Counted from the stretch's first letter, positions 34,053 to 51,865 are shown. The stretch: 64,000 nucleotides of DNA from Brenneria rubrifaciens (GCF_005484945.1 NZ_CP034035.1:3658001-3722000), one strand, 5' to 3'. The notes: generated from the sequence alone by a model not told the origin. Program-made: numbers and translations.

Positions 34053-35440
34053 CAATCCAGCGTTTGCGGTTTCATCCTAACCCCGACAATCGCCGACAGC
34101 AGGCAACCCACCGTAAGGTAAGTGGCAACGCCATGCCAGGAGCCGCCAAAAAAATCCACCAGCAAGACGGCGATAAAAGGGGTAAATCCGCCACCGACCA
34201 CGCTTGCCACCTGATAACCGACGCCGGCGCCGCTATAACGGTATGCCGTACCAAAGAGTTCGGTAAACATCGGCTGCTGAACGCTGACGATCATATCGTG
34301 GGCAACGTTGGCCAGCATGATGGCAAAAAACAGTACCCACAGATTGGCATGCGCTTCCAGCGCCATAAAGAACGGAAACGCGCAGGCGGCGCCGATCAAT
34401 GCGCCGGTGACGTAAATCCGGCGCCGGCCAAAATTATCGGCTAGTCGGGCGAACAGCGGAATAGACAGGCAGCTTATCCCTCCTACCAGAAGGCTGATAT
34501 GAAGGAAGAATTCTCTCGGCATCCCCAGATTAGCGGTGGAATAATTGAGCGCAAATGCCGTAACGATATACATCGTCAGCAGTTCACCCAAGCGTAGGGC
34601 GATAATCAACAAAAATGCCCTGGGGTGCTTACACAACGCATCAATGATTGGGAACGAACGAATTGATTCCGTTCTTTGCTGCAATTTTTTGTTGGCTTCA
34701 AATTCCTGAGATTCTTCCATCCCGGAGCGTATCCACCAGGCGATCGCCACCAATACGACGCTGAATAAAAACGGCAAACGCCAGCCCCAGTTGATAAAGT
34801 CAGCGTTCGTGGTGTAGTGGCTAACCAGTGAAATCGAGCCCGTCGCCAACAACAGCCCCACGCCATAGCCTACCTGTACGCCACTGCTGTAAAATGCTTT
34901 TTTCTTTTTCGGCGCATTCTCGACAGCCAGTAGCGCCGCACCGCCCCACTCTCCGCCAACAGCAAATCCTTGAATCGCTCGTAGCGTCACCAGTAATACC
35001 GGCGCCCACCAGCCGATTGAATCAAAAGACGGCAACAGGCCAATTAATGCCGTAGAGATCCCCATCATCCAGACAGTAATCATCAGCATGCGCTTGCGGC
35101 CAAATTTATCGCCAAAGTGTCCAAACACCATTCCCCCTAATGGGCGGAACAAGAAACCAACGCCAAACGTACCAAAAGCCGCCAGCGTCCCCATCGTCGG
35201 GCTGACCTGTGGGAAAAACTCCGTATTAAATACAAGCGCGGCAACTATTCCGTACAGCAGAAAATCGTACCAATCAACGACGGCGCCGATAAAACTTCCC
35301 CATGCAGCGCGACGAGCGCGGCCTTGAATATGGCTTTGTGACTGGGTTTGTGATGTGATGTCACTGTTTGCAGATACGTCATGATCGATTGATAACGCGT
35401 TGTCATTCTGTATAAGTACTGACGTTGATGAGGTGTTCAT
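34052..35440 (-). CDS. MFS transporter, metabolite:H+ symporter (MHS) type
   Basis: A 462-residue inner-membrane protein with about 12 hydrophobic segments. Its family is the MHS branch of the major facilitator superfamily (ShiA, KgtP, ProP, YhjE). Features are the leading AAWGSFIGAVVDWYDFLLYG, the loop 2-3 motif GHFGDKFGRKRML, RAIQGFAVGGEWGGAALLAV in helix 5 and a second-half DNFGRRRIYV loop. Substrates in this branch are small organic acids or zwitterions; the exact one cannot be read from the sequence. The N-terminal tail (about 40 residues, Ser/Asn/Gln-rich) is long for the family. It converges on the effector gene and is separated from rpoC by a terminator. Confidence 0.9.
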   Translation of the reverse strand: MNTSSTSVLIQNDNALSIDHDVSANSDITSQTQSQSHIQGRARRAAWGSFIGAVVDWYDFLLYGIVAALVFNTEFFPQVSPTMGTLAAFGTFGVGFLFRPLGGMVFGHFGDKFGRKRMLMITVWMMGISTALIGLLPSFDSIGWWAPVLLVTLRAIQGFAVGGEWGGAALLAVENAPKKKKAFYSSGVQVGYGVGLLLATGSISLVSHYTTNADFINWGWRLPFLFSVVLVAIAWWIRSGMEESQEFEANKKLQQRTESIRSFPIIDALCKHPRAFLLIIALRLGELLTMYIVTAFALNYSTANLGMPREFFLHISLLVGGISCLSIPLFARLADNFGRRRIYVTGALIGAACAFPFFMALEAHANLWVLFFAIMLANVAHDMIVSVQQPMFTELFGTAYRYSGAGVGYQVASVVGGGFTPFIAVLLVDFFGGSWHGVATYLTVGCLLSAIVGVRMKPQTLD

Positions 35441-35544
35441 GTCTATCCCGTTCTTTTTACTTTACACTACTGTACAACAAAAAATTTCAAAAGGAAAAAA
35501 CGCCAGGCGCGTTTCTCTGACAATGTGAAACATTGGCCCGTCAG

Positions 35545-35595
35545 GGTGGAAGGCATCCTGCCTTCCAGAGGTTTTACCGTTGCAAAGCAACGGCC
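35545..35595. other. Pair of compact hairpins upstream of the MFS gene
   Basis: ggaaggca-tcc-tgccttcc (35548-35566) and ccgttgc-aaa-gcaacgg (35577-35593) lie side by side. The first is followed on the plus strand by a short T run. They sit between rpoC's terminator and the MFS gene and could be extra terminators or leader RNA structure. Confidence 0.45.
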
Positions 35596-35611
35596 CGAGG
35601 GGGGCACGCGA

Positions 35612-35646
35612 TAAAAAAGCCCCGGTCTTGATGGCCGGGGCTTTAG
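35612..35646 (-). terminator. Terminator of the rplKAJL-rpoBC operon
   Basis: aaagccccggccatcaagac followed by cggggcttttttat on the minus strand: a GC-rich stem with a run of six T, about 55 bases after the rpoC stop. Confidence 0.92.
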
Positions 35647-35698
35647 TTATTTACCGCTTAACAGGCGCGCGGTTAATCAAACATCGGAAAGAGATGAC

Positions 35699-38600
35699 TT
35701 ATTCGTCGTCACTTTTACCGAAACCGGCGTTCAGCAGTTCCGCCAAATTAGCAGACGCTTCATCCGCACTCACCTGAGGCACAACAGGCGTCTCGCCAGC
35801 CTGACGGCGACGCAGCCGATCCTGGTGATAGGCATAACCCGTACCCGCCGGAATCAGACGACCCACAATTACGTTTTCTTTCAGGCCGCGCAGCTCATCA
35901 CGTTTACCTGCAACAGCCGCTTCAGTAAGAACGCGCGTGGTTTCCTGGAACGAGGCCGCAGAGATGAAGGACTCGGTTGCCAGAGACGCTTTGGTGATAC
36001 CCAGCAGGTCGCGGCTGTAAGTCGCCGGGATCTTGCCATCCGCTTCCAACTGACGGTTGGAAATCTTGACGCGAGAGACTTCCGCCTGTTCGCCTTCCAA
36101 GAACTCCGTGCTGCCCGCATCCACGATGGTGCCTTTACGCAACATCTGGCGAACGATAACTTCAATATGTTTATCGTTAATCTTAACGCCTTGCAGACGA
36201 TAAACTTCCTGCACTTCGTTGGTGATGTAACGCGTCACCGCATGTACGCCACGCAGACGCAGGATATCGTGCGGAGACTCCGGGCCATCGGATACCACAT
36301 CGCCACGTTCGACACGTTCGCCTTCGAACACGTTGAGCTGACGCCATTTCGGAATCATCTCTTCATACGGTTCGCTGCCATCCAGCGGCGTAATCACCAG
36401 ACGACGTTTGCCTTTGGTTTCTTTACCGAACGAGATAACCCCGCTGATCTCGGCCAGAATAGCCGGCTCTTTCGGACGGCGAGCTTCAAACAAGTCGGCA
36501 ACGCGTGGCAGACCACCCGTGATATCCTTAGTACCGCCGGATTCCTGAGGAATACGCGCCAACGTATCACCCGCGCTGATCTTCACACCATCTTCCAACT
36601 GAACAATCGCTTTCCCCGGCAGGAAATACTGAGCAGGCATATCCGTACCTGGGATCAATACATCTTCACCTTTGTCATCAACGATTTTCAGTGCCGGACG
36701 CAGGTCTTTACCGCTACCGGTACGCTCTGCGCTATCCAGAACCACGATGGAAGACAAACCCGTCAGCTCGTCGGTCTGACGAGTAATGGTCTGGCCGTCA
36801 ACCATATCCGTGAAGCGAATGCTACCGCTCACTTCAGAGATAACCGGCATGGTATGCGGGTCCCAGTTCGCGACAGTGTCGCCGCCGTTAACGTCGGAGC
36901 CATCTCCCTTCGCCATGACCGCACCGTAAGGCACTTTATAGCTCTCTTTAGTACGACCGAATTCGTCGATCAGCTTCAACTCGGTATTACGTGAAGTAAT
37001 AACCAGTTTACCGTTACTGTTAACCACGAACTTCGCGTTGCTCAGTTTCAGGCTACCTTTATTTTTCACCTGAATGCTGGACTCAGCCGCCGCACGCGAT
37101 GCCGCACCACCGATGTGGAACGTACGCATGGTTAACTGTGTACCCGGTTCACCAATGGACTGCGCGGCGATAACGCCGATGGCTTCACCTTTATTAATCA
37201 GGTGACCACGAGCCAGATCGCGACCATAGCACTTCGCGCACACGCCGAAGTCAGTTTCACAGCTCACAACAGAACGTACTTTAACGGCGTCAACGGAGTT
37301 CTCTTCCAACTGATCACACCACTGCTCGTTCAACAGCGTGTTACGTGGAACCAGAATATCCGCCGTTCCCGGTTTAAGAACATCTTCAGCCGTCACCCGA
37401 CCCAGTACGCGCTCACGCAGCGGCTCTTTAACATCGCCACCTTCAATAACCGGGGTCATCATGATGCCTTCATGCGTGCCGCAGTCATCTTCGGTAACGA
37501 CCAGATCCTGCGCCACGTCAACCAGACGACGAGTCAGATAACCGGAGTTCGCTGTTTTCAGTGCGGTATCCGCCAGACCTTTACGCGCACCGTGAGTTGA
37601 AATGAAGTACTGGAGTACGTTCAAACCTTCACGGAAGTTCGCGGTGATCGGCGTTTCGATGATGGAGCCATCCGGCTTCGCCATCAGGCCACGCATCCCC
37701 GCCAACTGGCGAATCTGTGCCGCAGAACCACGCGCACCGGAGTCGGCCATCATAAAGATGCTGTTGAAAGAAACCTGCTGCTCAACCACGCCATCGCGGT
37801 TAACCACGTCCTCAACGGACAGGTTTTCCATCATCGCCTTGGCAACACGCTCGTTCGCCGCAGCCCAGATATCGATAACTTTGTTATAGCGTTCGCCAAC
37901 CGTCACCAGACCAGACTGGAACTGCTCCTGAATCTCGGCGACTTCGGTTTCCGCTTCTTCGATAATCTCTGCTTTCTTCTCCGGGATAACCATGTCATCG
38001 ATACCCACGGAAGCGCCGGAGCGTGCAGCGTAGGCAAAACCGGTATACATGATCTGGTCAGCGAAGATAACCGTCGGTTTGAGGCCCAAAATGCGGTAAC
38101 AGACGTTCAGCATTTTAGAGATCGCTTTTTTACCCAGAGGCTGGTTGACGATCGAATACGGCAAACCTTTAGGCACGATCATCCACAGAATGGCACGACC
38201 GATAGTTGTATCGATAATCGATGTCTGATGCGTTAACTCGCCTTCAGTATTCTTGATCTCTTCCGTAATACGCACTTTGACGCGCGCATGCAGAGAGGCC
38301 AGACCAGCGCGGTAGACGCGCTCAGCTTCTTTCGGCCCCGTCAACACCATACCTTCGCCTTTGGCGTTAACACAGTCACGGGTCATGTAATACAGACCCA
38401 ACACCACGTCCTGAGAAGGAACGATGATAGGTTCGCCGTTCGCTGGAGACAGAATGTTGTTGGTGGACATCATCAACGCACGCGCTTCCAACTGGGCTTC
38501 CAGCGTCAACGGTACGTGAACGGCCATCTGGTCACCATCGAAGTCGGCGTTGTATGCCGCACAAACCAGCGGATGCAACTGGATGGCTTTACCTTCAATC

Positions 38601-39922
38601 AGAACAGGTTCAAACGCCTGAATACCCAAACGGTGCAGGGTTGGCGCACGGTTCAGCAGTACCGGGTGTTCACGAATAACTTCGTCCAGGATATCCCAAA
38701 CGACAGATTCTTCGCGTTCCACCATTTTCTTGGCGGCTTTGATGGTGGTGGCAAGACCACGCAGTTCCAGCTTGCCGTAGATAAACGGTTTGAACAGTTC
38801 CAGCGCCATTTTCTTCGGCAGACCGCACTGATGCAGGCGCAGGTACGGACCAACGGTGATAACGGAACGCCCGGAATAATCGACACGTTTACCCAACAGG
38901 TTTTGACGGAAACGCCCCTGTTTACCTTTGATCATGTCAGCCAATGACTTCAGCGGACGCTTATTGGAACCAGTGATGGCACGACCGCGACGGCCGTTAT
39001 CCAACAGGGCATCGACCGCTTCCTGCAACATACGTTTTTCGTTACGTACGATGATATCCGGCGCGGCCAGATCCAGCAGACGTTTCAGACGGTTGTTACG
39101 GTTTATGACGCGACGGTACAGATCGTTAAGATCGGAGGTTGCGAAACGGCCGCCGTCCAGCGGAACCAGCGGACGCAGATCCGGCGGCAGAACCGGCAGA
39201 ACGGTCAGGATCATCCACTCAGGCTTGTTGCCGGACTGAACGAACGCTTCCAACAGCTTGATACGCTTGGTCAGCTTCTTGCGTTTGGTTTCGGAGTTGG
39301 TTTCATTCAACTCTTCGCGCAGTTGCTCGCATTCCTGCTCCAGATCCATGTTTTTCAACAGGGCCTGAATCGCCTCGGCGCCCATCTTGGCGTCGAACTC
39401 ATCACCAAATTCTTCCAGCGCGTCCAGATACTGTTCTTCAGTCAGGATCTGACGACGTTCCAGATTGGTCATGCCGCCTTCAACCACAACATAAGATTCA
39501 AAGTACAATACACGTTCGATATCGCGCAGCGGCATGTCCAGCAGCAAACCGATACGGGACGGCAGCGATTTCAGAAACCAAATATGCGCAGTCGGGGAAG
39601 CCAGTTCAATGTGGCCCATACGCTCACGGCGAACTTTGGTTTGGGTCACTTCGACGCCGCACTTCTCACAGATTACACCGCGGTGTTTCAGACGCTTATA
39701 CTTACCGCACAAGCATTCATAGTCTTTCACCGGCCCAAAGATACGGGCGCAAAAAAGGCCGTCACGTTCGGGTTTGAACGTACGGTAGTTAATGGTTTCT
39801 GGTTTTTTTACTTCACCAAAAGACCACGAACGGATCATGTCTGGCGAAGCCAGAGCAATTTTGATCGCATCAAACTCTTCGGTTTTAGTTTGCGCTTTCA
39901 GAAACTTTAATAAGTCTTTCAC
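35699..39922 (-). CDS. rpoC: RNA polymerase subunit beta'
   Basis: RpoC forms, with RpoB, the catalytic core of RNA polymerase. The start is GTG at 39922 ([20 protein letters not shown]), as in E. coli, with aggag 7 bases upstream; the frame extends further upstream but that part is not RpoC. The product is 1407 residues, as in E. coli. The N-terminal zinc site [20 protein letters not shown] (about 70-90), the active-site NADFDGDQ (about 458-465) carrying the three Mg-binding Asp, and the second zinc site ending [13 protein letters not shown] (about 885-898) are intact. It lies 106 bases after rpoB. Confidence 0.99.
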   Translation of the reverse strand: MKDLLKFLKAQTKTEEFDAIKIALASPDMIRSWSFGEVKKPETINYRTFKPERDGLFCARIFGPVKDYECLCGKYKRLKHRGVICEKCGVEVTQTKVRRERMGHIELASPTAHIWFLKSLPSRIGLLLDMPLRDIERVLYFESYVVVEGGMTNLERRQILTEEQYLDALEEFGDEFDAKMGAEAIQALLKNMDLEQECEQLREELNETNSETKRKKLTKRIKLLEAFVQSGNKPEWMILTVLPVLPPDLRPLVPLDGGRFATSDLNDLYRRVINRNNRLKRLLDLAAPDIIVRNEKRMLQEAVDALLDNGRRGRAITGSNKRPLKSLADMIKGKQGRFRQNLLGKRVDYSGRSVITVGPYLRLHQCGLPKKMALELFKPFIYGKLELRGLATTIKAAKKMVEREESVVWDILDEVIREHPVLLNRAPTLHRLGIQAFEPVLIEGKAIQLHPLVCAAYNADFDGDQMAVHVPLTLEAQLEARALMMSTNNILSPANGEPIIVPSQDVVLGLYYMTRDCVNAKGEGMVLTGPKEAERVYRAGLASLHARVKVRITEEIKNTEGELTHQTSIIDTTIGRAILWMIVPKGLPYSIVNQPLGKKAISKMLNVCYRILGLKPTVIFADQIMYTGFAYAARSGASVGIDDMVIPEKKAEIIEEAETEVAEIQEQFQSGLVTVGERYNKVIDIWAAANERVAKAMMENLSVEDVVNRDGVVEQQVSFNSIFMMADSGARGSAAQIRQLAGMRGLMAKPDGSIIETPITANFREGLNVLQYFISTHGARKGLADTALKTANSGYLTRRLVDVAQDLVVTEDDCGTHEGIMMTPVIEGGDVKEPLRERVLGRVTAEDVLKPGTADILVPRNTLLNEQWCDQLEENSVDAVKVRSVVSCETDFGVCAKCYGRDLARGHLINKGEAIGVIAAQSIGEPGTQLTMRTFHIGGAASRAAAESSIQVKNKGSLKLSNAKFVVNSNGKLVITSRNTELKLIDEFGRTKESYKVPYGAVMAKGDGSDVNGGDTVANWDPHTMPVISEVSGSIRFTDMVDGQTITRQTDELTGLSSIVVLDSAERTGSGKDLRPALKIVDDKGEDVLIPGTDMPAQYFLPGKAIVQLEDGVKISAGDTLARIPQESGGTKDITGGLPRVADLFEARRPKEPAILAEISGVISFGKETKGKRRLVITPLDGSEPYEEMIPKWRQLNVFEGERVERGDVVSDGPESPHDILRLRGVHAVTRYITNEVQEVYRLQGVKINDKHIEVIVRQMLRKGTIVDAGSTEFLEGEQAEVSRVKISNRQLEADGKIPATYSRDLLGITKASLATESFISAASFQETTRVLTEAAVAGKRDELRGLKENVIVGRLIPAGTGYAYHQDRLRRRQAGETPVVPQVSADEASANLAELLNAGFGKSDDE

Positions 39923-40028
39923 GGATTGGCTCCTGTCGGAGTTAGACCTGTTGGGCACCTGAACCATGCCGTTAAAAAACAAAGTTCAGGCGCCCCTATG
40001 ACGAATACCAGCAATACAGAGGCTGGAA

Positions 40029-44057
<4,029 letters not shown>

Positions 44058-44314
44058 AGGGTTCCTCAGCTAGCTGACAAGTCGAACCACTCTGTCCGTC
44101 CTAACAAGGACAGTTCATGCAACACTATTTATGTTGGTCGGAAAATGAAGATCTTTCCGTAATACGTCTTTCTATTACTCTTAAACCATTTCATTGCTCT
44201 TGCTCAGGCAGGGAACCCACGCAGGGAAGCAGTATATTAAGTCGTCAATAGAAAAAGATATTTGGGAAAATCAATGGCTAAACAGTGTGAAATCCCATTG
44301 ATACCCTACAGCGC

Positions 44315-44345
44315 AAAAAGGCTGGTGACTAAAAAGTCACCAGCC
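44315..44345 (-). terminator. rplL-rpoB attenuator
   Basis: Minus strand: ggctggtgac-ttttt-agtcaccagcc followed by five T. It lies 40 bases after rplL and about 260 before rpoB, where E. coli has a partial terminator that keeps rpoBC expression below that of the ribosomal genes. Confidence 0.9.
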
Positions 44346-44385
44346 ATCAGCCTAATAAATCAGGCTGTAACCTGAAAGGGTTGGC

Positions 44386-44769
<384 letters not shown>

Positions 44770-44817
44770 TCAGAAATAGTTTATACGTTAGCAAGTGCGG
44801 AAGAGAAAAAAGAGCAA

Positions 44818-45315
44818 TTAAGCGGCTTCTTTCTGATCGCGTACGGCAGCCAAGGTGCGGACCAGTTTGCCGGCAGCGGCTTCTTTCATGGTCGACATCA
44901 GACGTGCCAGTGCTTCTTCGTAAGTCGGCAGCGTTGCCAGACGGTCAATTTGAGCCGCCGGGATCAGCTCGCCTTCAAAGGCTGCAGCTTTGACCTCAAA
45001 TTTTGCATTCGCTTTAGCGAATTCTTTGAACAGACGAGCTGCCGCGCCCGGGTGTTCTAAAGAGTATGCAATCAGGGTCGGACCAACAAACGTGTCTTTC
45101 AGGCATTCAAATTGAGTGCCTTCAACGACGCGGCGCAGCAGGGTGTTACGAACAACACGCATGTAAACGCCAGCTTCACGACCTGCTTTACGCAGTTCAG
45201 TCATTTTATCTACGGTCACGCCACGGGAATCCGCAACAACCGCAGACAGCGCACCTTTGGCTACTTCGCTGACTTCAGCAACAATCGCTTGTTTGTCTTG
45301 AAGATTTAATGCCAT
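44818..45315 (-). CDS. rplJ: Ribosomal protein uL10
   Basis: L10 anchors the L12 dimers to the 50S subunit. The 165 residues match E. coli, starting [20 protein letters not shown], with the RNA-binding N-terminal domain and a C-terminal helix ([20 protein letters not shown]) for L12. It follows a 318-base leader that holds a promoter and the L10-L12 autoregulatory site. Confidence 0.98.
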   Translation of the reverse strand: MALNLQDKQAIVAEVSEVAKGALSAVVADSRGVTVDKMTELRKAGREAGVYMRVVRNTLLRRVVEGTQFECLKDTFVGPTLIAYSLEHPGAAARLFKEFAKANAKFEVKAAAFEGELIPAAQIDRLATLPTYEEALARLMSTMKEAAAGKLVRTLAAVRDQKEAA

Positions 45316-45633
45316 TAGCTTTTGCTCCTGGATTTAGCCGGAGGAACTCCCCCGGAACTCACATCACCTATCGCCGAAACGGAGATAAGCGCTTAAACAC
45401 GGTGAGCAGAATCCAGCAAAGACTATTCTTCATAGAAAGAAAAAATAATGTTCTTCAGGCTCTGTCACCGTCTACGCAGGAAAATTAAGTTTCCAATGAA
45501 ACACCTGCGGTCTTGGACGGAGGCCTGGATAGGCCAGGCTCCAACCGAAAATTCTTCTTTAATTCCGCTAACGGAACAACGGGCGTAAGATTATAGGTAA
45601 ATCTCACACCCGAGTAAAGCGAAACAAAAGCGA
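45316..45633 (-). promoter_or_regulatory. rplJL leader: promoter and L10-binding region
   Basis: TTTACT (45613-45618), a 17-bp spacer and TATAAT (45590-45595) form a promoter just after rplA. The remaining 270-base leader is rich in inverted repeats (for example gcctggcc-tat-ccaggcc near 45525-45540). This is where E. coli carries the L10-L12 binding site that represses rplJL translation. The exact binding structure was not worked out. Confidence 0.7.
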
Positions 45634-46338
<705 letters not shown>

Positions 46339-46341
46339 TTA

Positions 46342-46770
<429 letters not shown>

Positions 46771-46860
46771 TTAAACATTCCTCGAATGGGTAATAACGCC
46801 TTGCAGAAAGGCTCCCCGTGGTTTTATTACGCTTCAGGCGCAATCAGCACCCGAAAAACA

Positions 46861-46899
46861 AAGGCGCGAAATTGTAGATTAATTTCGCGCCAGAGGCAA
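46861..46899 (-). promoter_or_regulatory. rplK promoter (PL11) with overlapping hairpin
   Basis: TTGCCT (46894-46899), 17 bases, TACAAT (46871-46876). The -10 lies in the loop of an inverted repeat (gcgcgaaatt with aatttcgcgc, 46863-46889), which in RNA from secE-nusG would be a terminator followed by a T-rich stretch. Promoter and terminator thus share the same bases. Confidence 0.8.
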
Positions 46900-46933
46900 G
46901 CAGCTATTAACATAGCTAGCGACGTTCGATAAA

Positions 46934-47479
46934 TCAGCCTTTTTCGACTTGGCTAAAGTCTAGCTCTACAGGGGTCGCACGACCGAAAATAGAAACCGAC
47001 ACTTTAAGGCGGCTCTTCTCGTAATCGACTTCTTCAACCACACCGTTGAAATCAGCAAACGGCCCATCATTGACACGAACCATTTCACCCGGCTCGAACA
47101 GCGTTTTCGGACGTGGTTTATCACCCACCTGTTGGAGACGATTCATAATCGCATCCACTTCCTTATCACTGATCGGCGCTGGACGGTCCGAGGTGCCGCC
47201 AATAAACCCCATCACGCGAGGAACACTGCGAACCAAGTGCCAGCTGGCATCTTCCATAACCATCTGCACTAACACATAACCAGGGAAAAATTTACGTTCG
47301 CTCTTGCGACGCTGGCCGCCACGGATTTCAACCACTTCTTCGGTTGGCACCATGACCTCACCAAACAGATCTTCCATGTTATGGAGCTTGATGTGCTCAC
47401 GCAACGACTGGGCCACGCGGCCTTCAAAACCAGAAAACGCCTGCACGACGTACCAACGCTTTTTTGGGGCTTCAGACAT
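46934..47479 (-). CDS. nusG: Transcription elongation/antitermination factor NusG
   Basis: 181 residues. NusG binds RNA polymerase through its N-terminal NGN domain ([20 protein letters not shown] at the start) and Rho or ribosomal S10 through the C-terminal KOW domain ([20 protein letters not shown] near 125). It links transcription to translation and termination and takes part in rRNA antitermination. It begins one base after the secE stop. Confidence 0.98.
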   Translation of the reverse strand: MSEAPKKRWYVVQAFSGFEGRVAQSLREHIKLHNMEDLFGEVMVPTEEVVEIRGGQRRKSERKFFPGYVLVQMVMEDASWHLVRSVPRVMGFIGGTSDRPAPISDKEVDAIMNRLQQVGDKPRPKTLFEPGEMVRVNDGPFADFNGVVEEVDYEKSRLKVSVSIFGRATPVELDFSQVEKG

Positions 47480-47480
47480 C

Positions 47481-47864
47481 TTAGAACCTCAGGCCAGTGA
47501 TAAACGATACCAAACGGACCAGAATACCATCCAGCCCCCACAAAATCAGTGACATCACGGCAGTAACCGCGGCAACGATCAACGTGGTATGTAACGTTTC
47601 CTGGCGAGTCGGCCAAATCACTTTACGTACTTCGGTACGAGCTTCACGGGCAAACGTTACTGTTGCTTTGCCTTTCGTGGTCAGCAGTGCCACACCACCG
47701 GCTGCGGCGATCAGAACGACAACAGCTAATGCTCGCAGGGGCAGACTAAATTCACGGTAGTAGTAGTTGCCGACAATCGCAACTACCAGCAGGACAGCCA
47801 CTACCAGCCATTTAATCGCTTCCAGGCCACGCCCGCTACCCTGAGCTTCGGTATTCGCACTCAT
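47481..47864 (-). CDS. secE: Preprotein translocase subunit SecE
   Basis: 127 residues, as in E. coli, when started at 47864 ([20 protein letters not shown]); an ATG at 47879 would add five residues. Three membrane segments are visible, at about 20-40, 45-62 and 95-115. The conserved cytoplasmic amphipathic helix and hinge are in [20 protein letters not shown]. SecE clamps SecY in the SecYEG channel. It is co-transcribed with nusG. Confidence 0.97.
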   Translation of the reverse strand: MSANTEAQGSGRGLEAIKWLVVAVLLVVAIVGNYYYREFSLPLRALAVVVLIAAAGGVALLTTKGKATVTFAREARTEVRKVIWPTRQETLHTTLIVAAVTAVMSLILWGLDGILVRLVSFITGLRF

Positions 47865-47995
47865 AAACCAACCTGTCACAATAATTCAGACAAATAACTT
47901 TACCCCGCAAAGCAGGGCAAACCAAACCGAAAGATGTTCTTTAAAACGAATAATTCGGTATTTACGCCGTACCTATAGAGCCCATCTCACCAATG

Positions 47996-48024
47996 ATTAT
48001 ATCTCACAATCGCTGATGAGATAG
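47996..48024 (-). promoter_or_regulatory. Possible secE-nusG promoter
   Basis: A perfect TATAAT lies at 47996-48001 (minus strand) between the tufB terminator and secE. The -35 at the proper distance (ctatct) is poor, so this is only a candidate. Confidence 0.4.
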
Positions 48025-48044
48025 GTTCTACTATGACAGCGTAG

Positions 48045-48070
48045 AAAAGGGCATCAAATGATGCCCTTTT
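48045..48070 (-). terminator. Rho-independent terminator of tufB
   Basis: aaaagggcatcatttgatgc followed by ccttttct on the minus strand, 30 bases after the tufB stop. The stem is 10 bp with flanking A and T runs. Confidence 0.92.
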
Positions 48071-48100
48071 ATCGCGTATCACGTCAAACGTTATCAGCAA

Positions 48101-49321
<1,221 letters not shown>

Positions 49322-49392
49322 TCACCACATCAACCAAGCAGTTGCTTGCTGAATTTTTTAACAGAAGAAAATCAGGAGGAATAATAAAGAAG

Positions 49393-49468
49393 TGGTGCTG
49401 ATAGGCAGATTCGAACTGCCGACCTCACCCTTACCAAGGGTGCGCTCTACCAACTGAGCTATATCAGC
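49393..49468 (-). tRNA. thrT: tRNA-Thr (GGT)
   Basis: 76 nt with encoded CCA; anticodon loop CTTGGTA. It is the last tRNA before tufB and matches E. coli thrT by position and sequence. Confidence 0.97.
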
Positions 49469-49474
49469 ACATCT

Positions 49475-49549
<75 letters not shown>

Positions 49550-49682
49550 ATCCTGGAACTCGGCTACCTGATTTTTCTGTAGATTTTGAACTCGGGGAAT
49601 AAATTTCACACACCCCTTCATTCATCGATCCGGCTTAGTGTTACATACCGTATCGAGTTTATCCTGTCACCAGGATTGAATT

Positions 49683-49767
<85 letters not shown>

Positions 49768-49782
49768 TGATTGTGTACTTGA

Positions 49783-49858
<76 letters not shown>

Positions 49859-49872
49859 ATCAAGTGCTGCGC

Positions 49873-49901
49873 ATTCTAGGTAGACCGAACGACCTATGCA
49901 A
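49873..49901 (-). promoter_or_regulatory. Promoter of the thrU-tufB operon
   Basis: TTGCAT (49896-49901), 17 bases, TAGAAT (49873-49878), then a GC-rich discriminator gcgcagc. AT-rich sequence with an A/T run lies just upstream. These features fit a strong stable-RNA promoter under stringent control. Confidence 0.85.
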
Positions 49902-50162
49902 CAAAAAAATTGCGTAAAATGCGCTATCGCTTAGATTTTATCCAAATTTGAACATCAATTCACAATACCATCAAGAATTCGCGCAAGGAACAGGCACATT
50001 TAATAAAATCCCAAAGTGCAAACGGTCAAATTTAACCCATATTCTTTGCACCAAAGATGCAACATCAGCATCTTGGAAAGACGTTTTTTGAGCCAAAAGA
50101 TCACATTTAAGGCATTTAAACCTGGAACGGATATTGCCTTATCAAAGTTTTTATCCACCGCT
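49902..50162. other. Intergenic region with no gene
   Basis: AT-rich sequence between the divergent tRNA operon and the acetyltransferase remnant. Nothing else can be supported. Confidence 0.4.
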
Positions 50163-50175
50163 CAGGAGATAACCT

Positions 50176-50690
50176 ATGAAAATCGCATCACTCAATGTGG
50201 CTACTCTGCCCGTTTATCGCGGAGAACTTGCCGCTTCACTGGTAGATGCCGTGGCTAAAAGCACTCGGTTGGATTGCTAATTTCATAATCTACGACCTTT
50301 CTTTAACAAAAGGTGAGCGCGTGTTGTGGATACTCCGTGAGCTTGAAGGTGTTATCGCCGGCGTACAATGGGAGCTATGCCAGAAACCAAACGGACACAA
50401 TCGGGCGGAAATTCAAAAGTTATTGGTACATAGCCGTGCCCGCAGGATGGGCGTAAGGAGACAGTTGATACGCGTGTTGGAAAGAACCGCGCTACTCCAG
50501 CAACGTGGCTTAATTTATTTGGATACACAGGCTGGTTCATCTGCGGAAGCTTTTTATCGGGCACTCGGGTATCGCTATCTGGGGAAACTACCAGATTATG
50601 CCTGTACTCCTGATGGCGATTCAATTAACATCTCACGGCCATCTACAACAAACATTTCTTCGCTGTGAATCTCATAGAACGATCCATAGC
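50176..50690 (+). pseudogene. GNAT-family acetyltransferase, frameshifted
   Basis: A good ribosome-binding site (caggaga) precedes the ATG at 50176, which encodes MKIASLNVATLPVYRGELAA and stops after 34 codons. From about 50290 another frame carries the bulk of a GNAT domain: GERVLWILRELEGVIAGVQW, then the acetyl-CoA loop region RAEIQKLLVHSRARRMGVRR, and LDTQAGSSAEAFYRALGYRY. Past about 50625 the family-like ending (HLTAIYNK) is again in another frame. Some residues between the first two parts seem deleted. At least two frameshifts make it a pseudogene. The original enzyme's substrate is unknown. Confidence 0.8.
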
Positions 50691-50914
50691 AAGATGATGC
50701 TTACCACAATGCCCTTAAAAAAAAAGCATTGAGTATCAAACTGATTTTCTCTTCTTTTTTTCATCAGCAAAGTGGTAATCTGCGTGTAATAGGAAATTAC
50801 TATATGAGGAAAAGATTCGACAGCCTGAGTTGAGTAGACTTTACTATGTGTGCATTCAACCTAGATAGGCTGAAGTCCCTTTTCCTACCTGTATAAGCAG
50901 GCTGAATCAGACTC

Positions 50915-51865
50915 ATGAGAAATAGAGAGCAATCTTTGGCTACGCCATATCTACAGTTTAATCGCCTCCAATGGGCGGCCTTACGTGACTCGGTCCCATT
51001 GATATTGACAGAAGAAGAGATAGTTAAACTTAAAGGGATTAACGAAGACTTGTCACTGGATGAAGTCGCTGAAATCTACCTTCCTTTATCACGCCTGCTT
51101 AATTTCTATATCAGCTCTAACTTACGCCGTCAGGCCGTTTTGGAGCAATTTCTGGGAACCGACGGCCAAAAGATCCCTTATATTATTGGTATTGCAGGCA
51201 GCGTCGCGGTCGGTAAAAGCACCACTGCACGCGTATTGCAGGCATTACTCAGCCGCTGGCCAGAACATCGAAGTGTTGAACTGATTACTACCGATGGATT
51301 TCTTCATCCAAACAAAGTATTAAAAGATCGTAATTTGATGAAGAAAAAAGGGTTCCCGCAATCTTATGACATACATAGCCTGGTTAAATTCGTCTCTGAT
51401 ATTAAATCAGGCGCTCCTAAAGTCATTGCTCCCACCTATTCACATCTAATCTATGATATCGTTCCCGATAATAATAAAGTTCTGGATCAACCTGATATTT
51501 TAATTTTGGAAGGCCTAAATGTGCTGCAAAGTGGAATGGACTACCCACATGATCCACATAGAGTTTTTGTTTCTGACTTTGTTGATTTTTCAATTTACGT
51601 TGATGCACCAGAAGAACTTTTAAAAACATGGTATATCAATCGCTTTCTGAAGTTCAGACAAGGTGCATTTTCAGATCCGAACTCTTACTTCCATAGTTAT
51701 GCAAAACTGACAGAAAAAGAAGCGATTGGGATCGCCTCACAACTTTGGCAGGATATTAATGGACTTAATTTAAAAGAGAATATTCTTCCTACCCGTGAAA
51801 GAGCGAGTCTTATTATGACCAAGAGTTCAAATCATGCTGTGGAATATGTTCGATTGAGAAAATAA
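50915..51865 (+). CDS. coaA: Pantothenate kinase, type I
   Basis: CoaA phosphorylates pantothenate with ATP, the first and rate-controlling step of CoA synthesis; the E. coli enzyme is feedback-inhibited by CoA. The 316 residues match E. coli. The Walker [18 protein letters not shown] is near residue 95, followed by [11 protein letters not shown] (catalytic Asp) and [16 protein letters not shown]. Its position between the tRNA operon and birA is as in E. coli. The start has no strong ribosome-binding site, which fits the low expression known for this enzyme. Confidence 0.97.
   Translation: MRNREQSLATPYLQFNRLQWAALRDSVPLILTEEEIVKLKGINEDLSLDEVAEIYLPLSRLLNFYISSNLRRQAVLEQFLGTDGQKIPYIIGIAGSVAVGKSTTARVLQALLSRWPEHRSVELITTDGFLHPNKVLKDRNLMKKKGFPQSYDIHSLVKFVSDIKSGAPKVIAPTYSHLIYDIVPDNNKVLDQPDILILEGLNVLQSGMDYPHDPHRVFVSDFVDFSIYVDAPEELLKTWYINRFLKFRQGAFSDPNSYFHSYAKLTEKEAIGIASQLWQDINGLNLKENILPTRERASLIMTKSSNHAVEYVRLRK

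Noticed and set aside
39923..39982. ATG-started extension of rpoC
   Set aside because: The family starts at the GTG at 39922, which has the ribosome-binding site; the 20 extra residues are unlike RpoC.
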